Source of the DNA: Clostridia bacterium | GTDB lineage: Bacteria; Bacillota; Clostridia; RGIG6154 | Direction of reading: 5' to 3' | Length of the DNA: 64,000 nucleotides | Assembly: GCA_017410375.1 (NCBI GenBank) | Contig: JAFQQW010000053.1 | Coordinates: 1 to 64,000, forward strand | Shown: piece after piece, positions 41,715 through 51,080 of the stretch | Layout: each line of letters begins with the position of its first letter | How positions within the stretch are numbered: the first letter of the stretch is position 1 | Position numbers and translations under genes: made by a program | The notes under the pieces: generated by a model | What the model saw: the letters and a program-made list of their open reading frames with translations, nothing else | The model's database searches: none | Told to the model about the DNA's origin: nothing

Positions 41715-42076
41715 TGTCTCACCTCAAGCTTCGCAATTTCTATTTTAAGTCTCTGAATTTCCTGTCTCAAAACTTCATTGTCCCGTTTTTGAGCGGTAAT
41801 CATTTTCTCATTATCTTTGTTTTTTTCAAGAAGGGTTTCGTGTGCATTTTGTAATTTTTCCAGCTCCTCACGCACCTTGAAAAGTTCATCTGCAATATTA
41901 ACAGATGCTAAAACTGCCGCCATATTGGTACTGAGTCTGGAATTGCGTCCCGTGATTTCAGTCAGCTTTTTGTCTACATAAAATGCCACTCTGTGCACAT
42001 ATTCTTCACTATCGGTGCAGGTAATGGTATAGTCGTTACCCAGTAAACGAATTGTGGTTTTCATCGTATCCTTCAT
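41711..42076 (-). CDS. zapA: cell division protein ZapA
   Basis: A 121-residue protein that bundles FtsZ filaments. The N-terminal domain has TTIRLLGNDYTITCTDSEEYVHRVA (excerpt: IRLLGNDYTI) and DKKLTEI; the C-terminal 60 residues form the long coiled coil. It is slightly longer than Bacillus ZapA. GGAGA precedes the ATG; it follows the Nudix gene by 11 bp. Confidence 0.92.
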   Translation of the reverse strand: MKDTMKTTIRLLGNDYTITCTDSEEYVHRVAFYVDKKLTEITGRNSRLSTNMAAVLASVNIADELFKVREELEKLQNAHETLLEKNKDNEKMITAQKRDNEVLRQEIQRLKIEIAKLEVRQ

Positions 42077-42087
42077 AGCTTTCTCTC

Positions 42088-42627
42088 CTACTTTTTACAT
42101 AAAATTTCCGATGCAAGTAACACGCCGATAACCGTTTTTGCATCCTGAATTTCACCATTAATTATCTTTTGTTTCATTTCATCAACAGGTATTTTGATAC
42201 ACTCTAAGAACTCATCTTCATCTAAGTGAACCTTGCCGGGAATAAGGTCCGTCGCAATATAAAGATGAAGCACCTCCTCAAGAATCGCCGGCGAAGAATA
42301 GTATGTGATAAGTTTTTCAATATTGCCTGCCTTAAAACCGGTTTCTTCTTCCAGTTCACGTAGACCGCACGCCAAAGGGTCTTCGCCTTTTTCAAGCTTT
42401 CCTGCAGGAATCTCCAGCATAACCTTGCGGGATGCCGCCCGGAACTGACGCACCAGAATGATTTCTCCATCCTCGGTTATGGGTACAACACCAACAGCAC
42501 CATTGTGCTCAACCACCTCACGGCAGGCATTGTCTCCGTTCGGAAGCTCGACACGGTCAACACGGAGGGTTAAAACTTTCCCCTTGTATTTGGTATCAGA
42601 AGCCTGTATTTTTTCAAATAATTCCAT
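42088..42627 (-). CDS. Nudix hydrolase, ADP-ribose pyrophosphatase type
   Basis: A 179-residue enzyme with a complete Nudix box: GKLEKGEDPLACGLRELEEETGF (residues about 76-98, excerpt RELEEETG), plus the upstream VRQFRAASRKVMLEIPAG pattern of ADP-ribose pyrophosphatases. It would cleave ADP-ribose to AMP and ribose 5-phosphate. Its stop and start codons are adjacent to rmuC and near zapA. Confidence 0.92.
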   Translation of the reverse strand: MELFEKIQASDTKYKGKVLTLRVDRVELPNGDNACREVVEHNGAVGVVPITEDGEIILVRQFRAASRKVMLEIPAGKLEKGEDPLACGLRELEEETGFKAGNIEKLITYYSSPAILEEVLHLYIATDLIPGKVHLDEDEFLECIKIPVDEMKQKIINGEIQDAKTVIGVLLASEILCKK

Positions 42628-43866
42628 TTATTCCACCTCTTCCGAATCTGTAAACACATCTTTGCCCAGCAGCTCTACAGTTTCCGACTCGGGTAATGCA
42701 GTTACAGACTTAAGCTTTCTTTGAATAACGCGGGTACGCGTGCCCACAAGTTTGTCCAAATCATTGTTTGCCATTTCAATACGTTTTTGAGCCGACTCAA
42801 GCACCGTCGCAAATTTATCAAATTCCGTCTTGACCGCACCAAGCACATCCCACACTTCACCCGAGCGTTTCTGAATAGCAAGAGTACGAAAGCCCATCTG
42901 TAAGCTGTTCAGAATTGCCGCCATATTTGTGGGGCCTGCTACAATAACTTTATAGTCCCGCTGAAGCACTTCCGAAAGGTTTCTGCGCAAAACCTCTGCA
43001 TACAATCCTTCCGTAGGCAGAAACATAATCGCAAAATCCGTAGTTTCAGGGGGTGCAATATATTTATCTGAAATATCCTTTGCAAAGCTTTTAATACGTC
43101 TTTCCAGCATAACCGCCGCTTCATTAATTCGGGTAGAATCCGCGGAATCATATGCATCCATCAGATTAGAATACGCGTCTGCAGGAAACTTTGCATCAAT
43201 GGGCAGATACACCGTGTGATCCCCGTCGCCCGGTAAAATCACCGCATATTCCACCACGTTTTTCTCGCCTTTTTTGGTTGCCACGTTAGTCGCATACTGT
43301 TCAGGAGGCATAATCTGCTCTAAAATACTTCCAAGCTGAATTTCTCCTAAAATACCACGGGTTTTAACATTGGAAAGCACTTTTTTCAAGTCGCCGACAC
43401 CGGTTGCCAAAGACTGCATTTCGCCTAAAGTTTTATATACCTGCTCCAACCGCTCGCTAACCATTTTAAAGGATTGACCAATGCGGTCCTCCAGGGTTTT
43501 CTGCAGTTTTTCGTTCACCGTCTCATTCATTTTATCAAGACGTTTATTGTTTTCTTCCTGCAAAACAGTTAATCGGCTTTCCATGGTACGACGGATGTTT
43601 TCGAGTTTTTGCTCATTTTCCAGCACAAAATCAGAAATCCGCTTGTCCATCTGCTTTAAAAGTTCTGTCTGTGCCGATGCGTTTTGCAAATTTGTATTGG
43701 TCATAAGGGTCGAAAAGGTTTGCATGGACGAGTTTACCTCACCCACTGTTTCTTTTCGGATAGCATTGATTTCTGTCTTATAATCCTCTTTTTTGCTGTT
43801 TTTCAAAAGCAGAACAAGCACCAGGACTATCAAAAGCAGTAATGCCGCTAAAATTGCAATCTCCAT
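42628..43866 (-). CDS. rmuC: RmuC-family DNA recombination-associated protein
   Basis: A 412-residue protein with an N-terminal membrane helix (4-21), a long coiled coil (about 60-150) and the RmuC nuclease-like domain from about 160: GILGEIQLGSILEQIMPPEQY, LPIDAKFPADAYSNLMDAYDS and FLPTEGLYAEVLR (in part). RmuC limits inversion rearrangements at repeats in E. coli; the fold resembles restriction endonucleases. It sits between a Nudix gene and proA. Confidence 0.93.
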   Translation of the reverse strand: MEIAILAALLLLIVLVLVLLLKNSKKEDYKTEINAIRKETVGEVNSSMQTFSTLMTNTNLQNASAQTELLKQMDKRISDFVLENEQKLENIRRTMESRLTVLQEENNKRLDKMNETVNEKLQKTLEDRIGQSFKMVSERLEQVYKTLGEMQSLATGVGDLKKVLSNVKTRGILGEIQLGSILEQIMPPEQYATNVATKKGEKNVVEYAVILPGDGDHTVYLPIDAKFPADAYSNLMDAYDSADSTRINEAAVMLERRIKSFAKDISDKYIAPPETTDFAIMFLPTEGLYAEVLRRNLSEVLQRDYKVIVAGPTNMAAILNSLQMGFRTLAIQKRSGEVWDVLGAVKTEFDKFATVLESAQKRIEMANNDLDKLVGTRTRVIQRKLKSVTALPESETVELLGKDVFTDSEEVE

Positions 43867-43878
43867 TTTTCTTTCTCC

Positions 43879-45111
43879 TTAACGGGTTTGTCCGTTTCCG
43901 TAAATAATATACTTAGTTGTGGTGATTTCCTTTAAGCCCATCGGTCCGCGTGCGTGCATTTTCTGGGTTGAAATGCCCATTTCCGCACCAAATCCGAATT
44001 CACCTCCGTCAGTAAAACGTGTGGACGCATTTACATAAACCGCCGCGGAATCAATTTCATCCAAGAAACGGTTTGCGTTGTCGTAATTATTGGTTACAAT
44101 ACATTCAGAATGTCCTGTGCTGTTTGCATTAATGTGGTCAATTGCACATTCTAAATCCGGTACTACCTTACAGGATATCACCAAATCCAGATATTCGGTT
44201 GCATAATCCTCTTCGGTTGCAGGCAAAACCACATCTGAATATTTTTGTGTCTGTGCGCAACCGCGGATTTCACAGCCTGCATCGGTTAAAGCCGTAATTG
44301 CTTTCGGCAAAAATACATCTGCAATTTTTTCATGCACCAAAAGACTTTCTGCCGCATTACATACCCCTGTTCGCTGGGTTTTGGCATTCATTAAAATTTC
44401 AAGTGCCATGTCTGTATTTGCAGATTCATCCACATAAATGTGACAATTGCCCGTGCCGGTTTCAATGACAGGCACCGTAGCATTCTCCACAACCGCACGG
44501 ATAAGTCCTGCTCCACCTCTAGGAATCAGCAAATCCACAAAAGCATTCATTTTCATAAGCTTCATGGTGCTTTCCCGGGATGTATCTTCAATCAGCTGGA
44601 TGCAATTCGGGTCTAAAATATCCTTTATAGCATCCCGCATCACCTGCACAATGGCTTTGTTGGAAAAAATAGCATCGCTGCCACCTTTCAAAATCACGGC
44701 ACTGCCGGCTTTTAAGCAAAGCGCCGCCGCATCCACCGTTACATTGGGACGCGCTTCAAATATAATGCCGATAACCCCCATCGGTACGCGCTTTTTACCA
44801 ATCAGCAAGCCGTTGGGACGTTTGGTCATAGAAAGCACTTCTCCTACCGGGTCATCCAGCTTTACGATATCCAGTACAGAATCTGCGATTGCCTGAATGC
44901 GGTCATGATTCAGCGCCAGACGGTCAATCAAAGAATCCTTCATACCGTTGATTCTCGCCTGAATAACATCTTTAGCGTTTTCAATGATTATATCATGCTC
45001 ATTTTTTAGCAACGCTTCTGCAATTTTGGTTAAAGCTTCATTTTTGAGCACAGTAGATGCTCTGCCCACTGATTTTGATGCACTTTTTGCCAGTTGTCCG
45101 ATTTTTTCCAT
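43879..45111 (-). CDS. proA: gamma-glutamyl phosphate reductase
   Basis: A 410-residue aldehyde-dehydrogenase-fold enzyme, the second step of proline synthesis. Marks are VPMGVIGIIFEARPNVTVDAAALCLKAGSAVILKGG (excerpt: EARPNVTVDA), LIPRGGAGLIR, the catalytic Cys in KTQRTGVCNAAESLLV, and FTDGGEFGFGAEMGIST. It follows proB by 14 bp, the standard order. Confidence 0.96.
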   Translation of the reverse strand: MEKIGQLAKSASKSVGRASTVLKNEALTKIAEALLKNEHDIIIENAKDVIQARINGMKDSLIDRLALNHDRIQAIADSVLDIVKLDDPVGEVLSMTKRPNGLLIGKKRVPMGVIGIIFEARPNVTVDAAALCLKAGSAVILKGGSDAIFSNKAIVQVMRDAIKDILDPNCIQLIEDTSRESTMKLMKMNAFVDLLIPRGGAGLIRAVVENATVPVIETGTGNCHIYVDESANTDMALEILMNAKTQRTGVCNAAESLLVHEKIADVFLPKAITALTDAGCEIRGCAQTQKYSDVVLPATEEDYATEYLDLVISCKVVPDLECAIDHINANSTGHSECIVTNNYDNANRFLDEIDSAAVYVNASTRFTDGGEFGFGAEMGISTQKMHARGPMGLKEITTTKYIIYGNGQTR

Positions 45112-45125
45112 ATTCTACCTCCAAA

Positions 45126-45914
45126 TTATGCATGAAAGACGGTACCTACATTTTCACCGTCAAATAAGCTGTACAAAATGCCGGGGTCGGCACCGTTACA
45201 AACCACCGTATGTATACCGGATTTTGTGGCAATTTCAGCAGCCATTACCTTAGTGATCATTCCGCCCGTACCGCGGTTACTGCCTGCACCACCTGCTATC
45301 TTCTTCAAATCCTCATTAATTTCGTATACATCCGAAATCAGTTCCGCATCCGGATTTTCCTTCGGATTTTCGGAATACAAGCCGTCAATATCCGTCAGAA
45401 TAACCAGCGTTTCGGAGTCGGTAAGGCACGCAACAACCGCAGATAAAGTATCGTTATCGCCAAACTCAATTTCTTCAACCGAAATGGCATCATTTTCATT
45501 CACAACCGGCACCACATCCATCCGGAGTAATGTAATAAATGTGTTCACAACATTCTGTTTTCGTTCTTTGTTTTCAATAACATCCTTGGTTAAAAGAACC
45601 TGCGCAGTAGAATAACCGTATTCTGAAAAGATTTTATCATACAAATACATCAACTCGCACTGTCCCACAGCTGCTGCTGCCTGCTTTTCCATTGTAATGG
45701 TCGGCTTGTGCTTAAGACCAAGCTTTCCAACGCCGACACCGATTGCACCCGAGGAAACCAGAATAACCTCCATGCCTCTGTTTTTTAAATCAGAGAGCAC
45801 GCGTACCAGCTGTTCAATACGTCTTAAATTCAGTTTTCCGTTTTCATATGTAAGTGTAGAGGTGCCTACCTTTACCACTACACGCTTTGTTTCTTTTAAT
45901 GCCTTACGAATCAT
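45126..45914 (-). CDS. proB: glutamate 5-kinase without PUA domain
   Basis: A 262-residue amino-acid-kinase-fold enzyme phosphorylating glutamate. Motifs: RVVVKVGTSTLTYENGKL near the start, VSSGAIGVGVGKLG, FGDNDTLSAVVACLTDSETLVILTDIDGLY (excerpt: NDTLSA) and GTGGMITKVMAAEIA. The PUA domain of the 367-residue E. coli enzyme is absent, which is common in some Firmicutes and may alter proline feedback. ACGGAGG precedes ATG 45914. Confidence 0.95.
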   Translation of the reverse strand: MIRKALKETKRVVVKVGTSTLTYENGKLNLRRIEQLVRVLSDLKNRGMEVILVSSGAIGVGVGKLGLKHKPTITMEKQAAAAVGQCELMYLYDKIFSEYGYSTAQVLLTKDVIENKERKQNVVNTFITLLRMDVVPVVNENDAISVEEIEFGDNDTLSAVVACLTDSETLVILTDIDGLYSENPKENPDAELISDVYEINEDLKKIAGGAGSNRGTGGMITKVMAAEIATKSGIHTVVCNGADPGILYSLFDGENVGTVFHA

Positions 45915-45918
45915 TTTG

Positions 45919-47526
45919 TTATAAATCCTCCGTCTGTGCTATTTTTTGCTGAATTTCTTTAAAAATCGGTGCTGCGCTTTGCGCGCCCGATCGTCCGTTT
46001 TCTACAAATATACAAAGGGCATACTTTGGTTTTTCTGCCGGAAAGAAGCCGGTAAACCAGCCATGAACATATTCGGTATCACCAATGCGGATTCCCGTCT
46101 GTGCACTTCCGGTTTTTCCGCCACAGCTTACCTTTTCCGAATATGCATTCTGCCCCGTTCCGTCTTTTACGGTTTTAATCATCATGTTTTTTATGATATT
46201 GGCATTTTTTTCGGAAAGTACACGGATCTCTCCTGATTTTCTTAGGCTTTTATAAAAACTTAAATCTGCATTCAGAAGGCTGTCCGTTAAGTTTATCTGC
46301 CTGCGTACACCACCGTTTGCGATAACAGCACTTAAAACCGCACCGTGTACTGCTGTTCCGAGTAATTTCCCCTGTCCGATGGAAATATTTGCTAAATCCG
46401 CCGCATAATATTCTGTTTCATCCGGCAAAACACCTTTGTTTTGCGGAAAGTCAACCGGATGAATTAAATTCTCTCCAAGTCCAAAAGATTTAGCCATATC
46501 CAATATATTATTATACTCCGTTTTTTGCCCAATGTCAATAAAAACTGAGTTACAAGAATGCAGGAACGCCTGCTCTACAGACATTTTTTTCAAATTTGGG
46601 TGATTTTTGCACGAAAATCGCACATCACCCACCATTTTTTCGCTATTGCAATCAAAAATATCCTTAGGAGAGACTGCGTTTTCTTCCAGTGCCGCGGCAA
46701 GTACCACAATCTTGAAAATGGACCCCATATCATACATGGCAGTCGCCCGATTCAGTAACGGTAAAGCTTCATCCTGCAAATATCCCTCTAGAAAATTCGG
46801 ATTAAATGTAGGCGAAGAAACCATTGCTATCAGATCAAACGTCTGCACATCCAAAAGCACCGCCGCTCCCGAAACATTTTCCAGTGCATCCTGACAAATT
46901 CTGGTGTATTTTTTGTTTAAGGTTGTCTTTAACAGCTTACCATCTGTTTTCTCCATTGCAAAGCTAAGTCCGGGCAATAAACCGCCGAATGCATCCTTAC
47001 AGACATTTACCGTATATCCGTCACCATTTTCAAGATATTCTTCGCAGGCAAACTCAATTCCACTGGCACCTTTTGTATCCTGCAGGTAACCGATTGTTAC
47101 CGCACCATTACCTTCATCTGCGTACCGCTTGGTGTCCTCAATTACGCATACATTCGGATGGTTTTCAATCCTGTCGTTATCAAAGTCCCACTGCACATCT
47201 ATATACACAATTCCGTCTTTCTGAAGCATTTTAAAATATTGCGGCGCCTTTTCGCGGTCTATCTCCGAAAGCAAATTAAAGTCGCGAACTTCGTTTCCGC
47301 TTTCTACCACAACCAGAACTTTTTTCTTGCCTACCGCTGTAAAGCTCAGCAAATTTCTGTCATAAATATTGCCTCTTCCGCGATTCAATTCTATCTGATA
47401 GCTTTGTTGCTTTTCTGCCATACTTTTATAAATTGCACCTTCGGTAATCATAAGACCGTAAAGACGGATTCCCAATCCGACAAAACAGAATAGTGCAACA
47501 CAAAACATCCACCATATTCGTTTCAT
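45919..47526 (-). CDS. class B penicillin-binding protein (FtsI/SpoVD type) without PASTA domain
   Basis: A 535-residue transpeptidase: membrane helix 7-27, a short dimerisation domain (NRGRGNIYDRNLL near 48) and the catalytic domain with SIFK in YDMGSIFKIVV (near 267), SCN in LHSCNSVFIDIG (near 326) and KTG in CGGKTGSAQTG (near 470). It is shorter than FtsI or SpoVD and lacks the C-terminal PASTA repeats. A division or spore-cortex role is possible. Its GGAGGG ribosome binding site, 7 nt before ATG 47526, is buried in a strong hairpin (47532-47570), so expression may be controlled there. Confidence 0.9.
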   Translation of the reverse strand: MKRIWWMFCVALFCFVGLGIRLYGLMITEGAIYKSMAEKQQSYQIELNRGRGNIYDRNLLSFTAVGKKKVLVVVESGNEVRDFNLLSEIDREKAPQYFKMLQKDGIVYIDVQWDFDNDRIENHPNVCVIEDTKRYADEGNGAVTIGYLQDTKGASGIEFACEEYLENGDGYTVNVCKDAFGGLLPGLSFAMEKTDGKLLKTTLNKKYTRICQDALENVSGAAVLLDVQTFDLIAMVSSPTFNPNFLEGYLQDEALPLLNRATAMYDMGSIFKIVVLAAALEENAVSPKDIFDCNSEKMVGDVRFSCKNHPNLKKMSVEQAFLHSCNSVFIDIGQKTEYNNILDMAKSFGLGENLIHPVDFPQNKGVLPDETEYYAADLANISIGQGKLLGTAVHGAVLSAVIANGGVRRQINLTDSLLNADLSFYKSLRKSGEIRVLSEKNANIIKNMMIKTVKDGTGQNAYSEKVSCGGKTGSAQTGIRIGDTEYVHGWFTGFFPAEKPKYALCIFVENGRSGAQSAAPIFKEIQQKIAQTEDL

Positions 47527-47531
47527 AAAAA

Positions 47532-47570
47532 AGCCCTCCGTGTTTTATTTTTAACAAAACACAGAAGGCT
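47532..47570 (-). terminator. terminator-like hairpin that sequesters the ribosome binding site
   Basis: On the minus strand a 15-bp stem (5' arm 47570-47556, 3' arm 47546-47532; 13 Watson-Crick and 2 G-U pairs) has a 9-nt loop and is followed by TTTTT and then the ATG of the penicillin-binding protein gene. GGAGGG (47539-47534) lies wholly in the 3' arm. It starts 6 bp after the U32 stop codon. It could terminate the upstream message, block translation, or both. Confidence 0.75.
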
Positions 47571-47575
47571 ATCCT

Positions 47576-48790
47576 TTATTTTTCTTTTCTCAATATGGAA
47601 TCTTTTGGGCATGAAACGCCACAGGGAATCTTAAGCTTCATCATAGCATGGGGGCAAGATTCAATTGACTCCCCTTTTTCGTTGAACATTTCTTTCACCG
47701 TAAAAGACAAAGCTTCACCCTCGGGACGCAGAATTTCAAGCACGTCCCCTACTTTAAACTTGTTGCGTTGTTGCACATACAGCATCTGCTCTTTTTCGTC
47801 ATATTCCTCTACGATTCCCACCAAATCATACAACCGTTTATAAGAACTGCTGGTATAAATCTGCTGATTGCCGTCAGGCTTTCCGAAAAAGAATCCGGTT
47901 GTATATTCCCGATGACTGATTTTTTCCAGTTCTTTATAATGGTTTTCATTAAATGGCTTATCGTTTACAGCATCGTCTAAAGCATCCTTATAGGCTTTGG
48001 TAACGGTCGCTACATAGTATTCAGTCTTAACTCTGCCTTCAATCTTCAGGCTGGATATACCCGCATCCACAAGCTCTTTCAAATGGTGAATCATACACAA
48101 ATCCTTGGAGTTGTAAATAAAAGTACCCCGTTCATTTTCAAAAACAGGCATGTATTCTCCGGGACGTTGTTCCTCCATCAAATAATACTTCCAACGGCAG
48201 GGATGCGCACAGGCACCCTGGTTACTGTCACGGCCGGTCATGTAGTTGGAAAGCAAACACCTGCCCGAGTAAGAAATACACATTGCACCATGTACAAAGC
48301 ATTCCAATTCCAAATCCTCCGGCACGTTGGCACGGAATTCTTTAATTTCTTCAATTGAAAGTTCACGGGCAACAATAATGCGTTTTGCACCCATTTTATA
48401 CCAGGCATTTGCCGAAGCATAGTTTACGTTGTTTGCCTGGGTACTGATATGAATATCTAACTCCGGCGCAATGGTTCTTGCCAGATCAAAAAGTCCCAAA
48501 TCGCTGATGATTGCCGCATCGGCACCCATGTCCGCCACTTCTTTAATGTACTGCTTGAACGGTTCTAAATCCTTATTATGCGGTAAGATGTTGGCTGTAA
48601 TATACACCTTTTTTCCCCGTTCATGGGCATACTGTATTCCTTCAGCCAGTTCTTCCATGGTAAAATTCTCAGCAGCTTCGCGCAACGAAAAGGCTTCGCC
48701 ACCCACATACACCGCATCGGCACCGTAAGTAAATGCAAATTTTAATTTTGAAAGACTCCCTGCAGGAGCTAAAATTTCAGGTCGCTTCAT
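47576..48790 (-). CDS. trhP: U32-family peptidase-like protein, probable tRNA uridine hydroxylation factor
   Basis: A 404-residue U32 protein. It begins RPEILAPAGSLSKLKFAFTYGADAVYVGG (excerpt: EILAPAGSLSKL) and carries the signature ELECFVHGAMCISYSGRCLLS (excerpt: FVHGAMCISYSGRC), then RDSNQGACAHPCRW with further Cys for an iron-sulfur cluster. Members such as Bacillus YrrN/YrrO (TrhP) take part in prephenate-dependent hydroxylation of U34 in tRNA. The neighbour is a TrmR-like methyltransferase and mltG lies before it, matching the Bacillus yrrL-yrrM-yrrN order, so the same role is likely. Confidence 0.88.
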   Translation of the reverse strand: MKRPEILAPAGSLSKLKFAFTYGADAVYVGGEAFSLREAAENFTMEELAEGIQYAHERGKKVYITANILPHNKDLEPFKQYIKEVADMGADAAIISDLGLFDLARTIAPELDIHISTQANNVNYASANAWYKMGAKRIIVARELSIEEIKEFRANVPEDLELECFVHGAMCISYSGRCLLSNYMTGRDSNQGACAHPCRWKYYLMEEQRPGEYMPVFENERGTFIYNSKDLCMIHHLKELVDAGISSLKIEGRVKTEYYVATVTKAYKDALDDAVNDKPFNENHYKELEKISHREYTTGFFFGKPDGNQQIYTSSSYKRLYDLVGIVEEYDEKEQMLYVQQRNKFKVGDVLEILRPEGEALSFTVKEMFNEKGESIESCPHAMMKLKIPCGVSCPKDSILRKEK

Positions 48791-48793
48791 GGT

Positions 48794-49456
48794 TTATTTC
48801 CCTTTCTCTGCATAATAAGACAATGCCACACCGTCGCCTAATGGTAAAACCGAAGTAGTCAGTTTAGGATGATTGCACAGCATTTCCAGATACTCCCGCA
48901 TTCTGCCTACAATAGTTTTCTGCCGTCTTTTCACCAAATCATCCGATGCGGTCATGCCTTTGTACAAAACGTTGTCCGATACAATCAGTCCGCCGTCATT
49001 CATAAGCGGTAAAATCAGTTCAAAAAATTCGTGATAATAACCTTTAGCCGCATCAATAAACACCAAGTCAAACTTGCTGTTAAGACAAGAAAGCACTTCT
49101 AACGCTTCCCCTTCAATCACACGAATCTTTTCGTTCAGATTTGCCTTTTCAATATTTGAAAGCGCGAGAGAAGTCATTTCCGGTTCGCGTTCAACGGTAA
49201 TCAGCCGTCCGTTTTCAGGAAGTTCTCTTGCAAACACAATGGCAGAATAACCGATAGCTGTACCCACTTCCAGAATACGGCACGGCTTTGAAAGCTTGCA
49301 CAAAAACTGCAAAAGCGCCCGCACCTCAGGATGAATAATCGGTACATCGTGCATTTTTGCATACGCTTCGAGTTCCGCCAGAAAATCATCCTTCGGCGGA
49401 AAAAGCGTATGCAGATATTCGGTTATGTAATCTAAATTGATTTTCTCTCCTGCCAA
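48794..49456 (-). CDS. trmR: O-methyltransferase, probable tRNA 5-hydroxyuridine methyltransferase
   Basis: A 220-residue class I SAM methyltransferase of the methyltransferase-3 (COMT-like) family: LEVGTAIGYSAIVFA (motif I), VEREPEM, FDLVFIDAAKGYYHEFFEL (excerpt: VFIDAAKGYY), and GGLIVSDNVLYKGM. Bacillus TrmR (YrrM) of this family methylates ho5U34 to mo5U34 in tRNA. The order mltG, this gene, U32 protein is the same as in Bacillus, which supports that role over a metabolite methyltransferase. Confidence 0.87.
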   Translation of the reverse strand: MAGEKINLDYITEYLHTLFPPKDDFLAELEAYAKMHDVPIIHPEVRALLQFLCKLSKPCRILEVGTAIGYSAIVFARELPENGRLITVEREPEMTSLALSNIEKANLNEKIRVIEGEALEVLSCLNSKFDLVFIDAAKGYYHEFFELILPLMNDGGLIVSDNVLYKGMTASDDLVKRRQKTIVGRMREYLEMLCNHPKLTTSVLPLGDGVALSYYAEKGK

Positions 49457-50560
49457 TTACAATCCGGCCTTTCTCGTATTTTCTTGATGTTCTGCAAATG
49501 TTTCTGCAAAATAATGGGTTCCGTTTCCGTCTGCCACAAAAAACAAGTAGTCGGTGTTCGCCGGGAAAATTGCTGCCTCAATTGCACCCAATCCCGGAGA
49601 AGCAATCGGGCCTACCGGCAGCCCGGAATATTTATAGGTGTTATACGGAGAATCTATCTCTGTATCCTCTATGGTGAGCACATCCTTACGTTCCTGCAAG
49701 ATGTACTGCACAGTAGCACAGGATTCCAGCTTGCCGTACCCTTCACCTTTTTTATTTAAACGGTTGTAGAACACACCGCTGACAAGATCCAGCTCATTTT
49801 TGTCTGCTGCTTCTCTTTCCACCACGGATGCCATAATAATTACATTATCCAAAGAAAGATGTTGATTTTTAATATCTTGTTTATAGGGCTGATATACTTT
49901 CTTATCAAAGTTTGCAAGCATTTTGTTGATGATGCTTTTCGCACCCTCTTCAAAAGAGAAATTATAGGTATCCGGGAACAAATAGCCCTCCAATTCATTT
50001 TCTCTGTCAGGTATTTCCTTTAAGAATTCAAATTCGTAATAGGCTTTATCTGCATAAGTATCAAACTCTTCCGCTGTACAAAGCCCCTTTTCCACTAAAT
50101 TTGCTTTAATTTCACGAAGCTCCATACCCTCATAAAAGGTCATGTTTACTGTTTCCACAAAGGTGTCGGTTTCTAAGGCATCTGCAATATTGGCATACCC
50201 GGTGTCTGCAATAAAATGCGGTCCTTCCTTGTATGTTCTGCCGGTCAACACGGAATAGACTGTAAACAGAACATCATTTCCAATGTAGTCGTTCTCTTTT
50301 AAAAGCTGTGCAATATACCGCGTTCCAACCCCCTCCGGGATTTCAACAGTCGTATTTCTTTTTCTGCCGATGCCGGAAAACTCAATAACCAACAGTATTA
50401 TCGCCAAAATCAAAACAATCAGGAGTATGTTTTTCAAATGCTGAAATTTCTTCTTTTTCTTCTTCTTTCTGGAAAGGTACTTTTCCATAATTGGGTCGTT
50501 TACCATTTCTTCCGGTTGTTCACTAATATGTTCTTCCGGTAAATTCTTATTCTGTTCCAT
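49457..50560 (-). CDS. mltG: endolytic transglycosylase MltG
   Basis: A 367-residue YceG-family enzyme that cuts nascent peptidoglycan strands near the membrane. A charged cytoplasmic N-terminus with a Lys-rich stretch precedes the single membrane helix (about 45-65). The extracytoplasmic part has a LysM-like subdomain, EGYLFPDTYNF, then the catalytic Glu in IMASVVEREAADKNELDLVSGVFYNRL (excerpt: VVEREAADK) and the C-terminal YSGLPVGPIASPG. ATG 50560 is preferred; it overlaps the cyclo-ligase gene. Confidence 0.95.
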   Translation of the reverse strand: MEQNKNLPEEHISEQPEEMVNDPIMEKYLSRKKKKKKKFQHLKNILLIVLILAIILLVIEFSGIGRKRNTTVEIPEGVGTRYIAQLLKENDYIGNDVLFTVYSVLTGRTYKEGPHFIADTGYANIADALETDTFVETVNMTFYEGMELREIKANLVEKGLCTAEEFDTYADKAYYEFEFLKEIPDRENELEGYLFPDTYNFSFEEGAKSIINKMLANFDKKVYQPYKQDIKNQHLSLDNVIIMASVVEREAADKNELDLVSGVFYNRLNKKGEGYGKLESCATVQYILQERKDVLTIEDTEIDSPYNTYKYSGLPVGPIASPGLGAIEAAIFPANTDYLFFVADGNGTHYFAETFAEHQENTRKAGL

Positions 50561-51080
50561 CAATCACCCTTCTCTCTGTTATAATTTTGTTCATCTTCAT
50601 ATCAGATTCATGAACATCTTCTATTCTTCCGACCACCTGAAAATCGTATGCGATGCCCACAGCATCGCAGGCTTTGTTTTTCAAGAAGCGGTCGTAATAG
50701 CCTTTTCCATAGCCCGTCCTGTTTTGTTGCTCATCAAATGCAACACCGGGAACCAGCACAACATCCGGCTCACAGGTAAGCATCGCATCCCGTTCGGGCT
50801 CGGGCACCCCGAACAAGCCTTTTGTTAATGTTTCACTCAATCGGTAAAAAGAAATTGTATCCCCCTCGGTTACCGGCAGAAAAACGTTTTTATAAAACGT
50901 AAAAAGTGCAGAAATATCCACTTCATTCTGTATGGATGCGTAAGCACATACGTACATATCTCGATTCGGGTACATTTGCTTAACCGTTTCACACACGGCA
51001 AGGCTTTTACTTTGCACCTCTGCATCGCTGAGACTGTTACGCTTCGCCTTCATCAAGGCCCTGAGTTCCGCTTTACGCAT
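50547..51080 (-). CDS. ygfA: 5-formyltetrahydrofolate cyclo-ligase
   Basis: A 177-residue ATP-dependent enzyme turning 5-formyl-THF into 5,10-methenyl-THF. It starts with the basic helix KAELRALMKAKRNSL, has VLVPGVAFDEQQNRTGYGKGYYDRFL (excerpt: GYGKGYYDRF), the defining glycine-rich loop, and GIAYDFQVV. It overlaps the DJ-1 gene by 8 nt and mltG by 14 nt. One-carbon supply fits with thyX in the same transcript. Confidence 0.94.
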   Translation of the reverse strand: MRKAELRALMKAKRNSLSDAEVQSKSLAVCETVKQMYPNRDMYVCAYASIQNEVDISALFTFYKNVFLPVTEGDTISFYRLSETLTKGLFGVPEPERDAMLTCEPDVVLVPGVAFDEQQNRTGYGKGYYDRFLKNKACDAVGIAYDFQVVGRIEDVHESDMKMNKIITERRVIDGTE

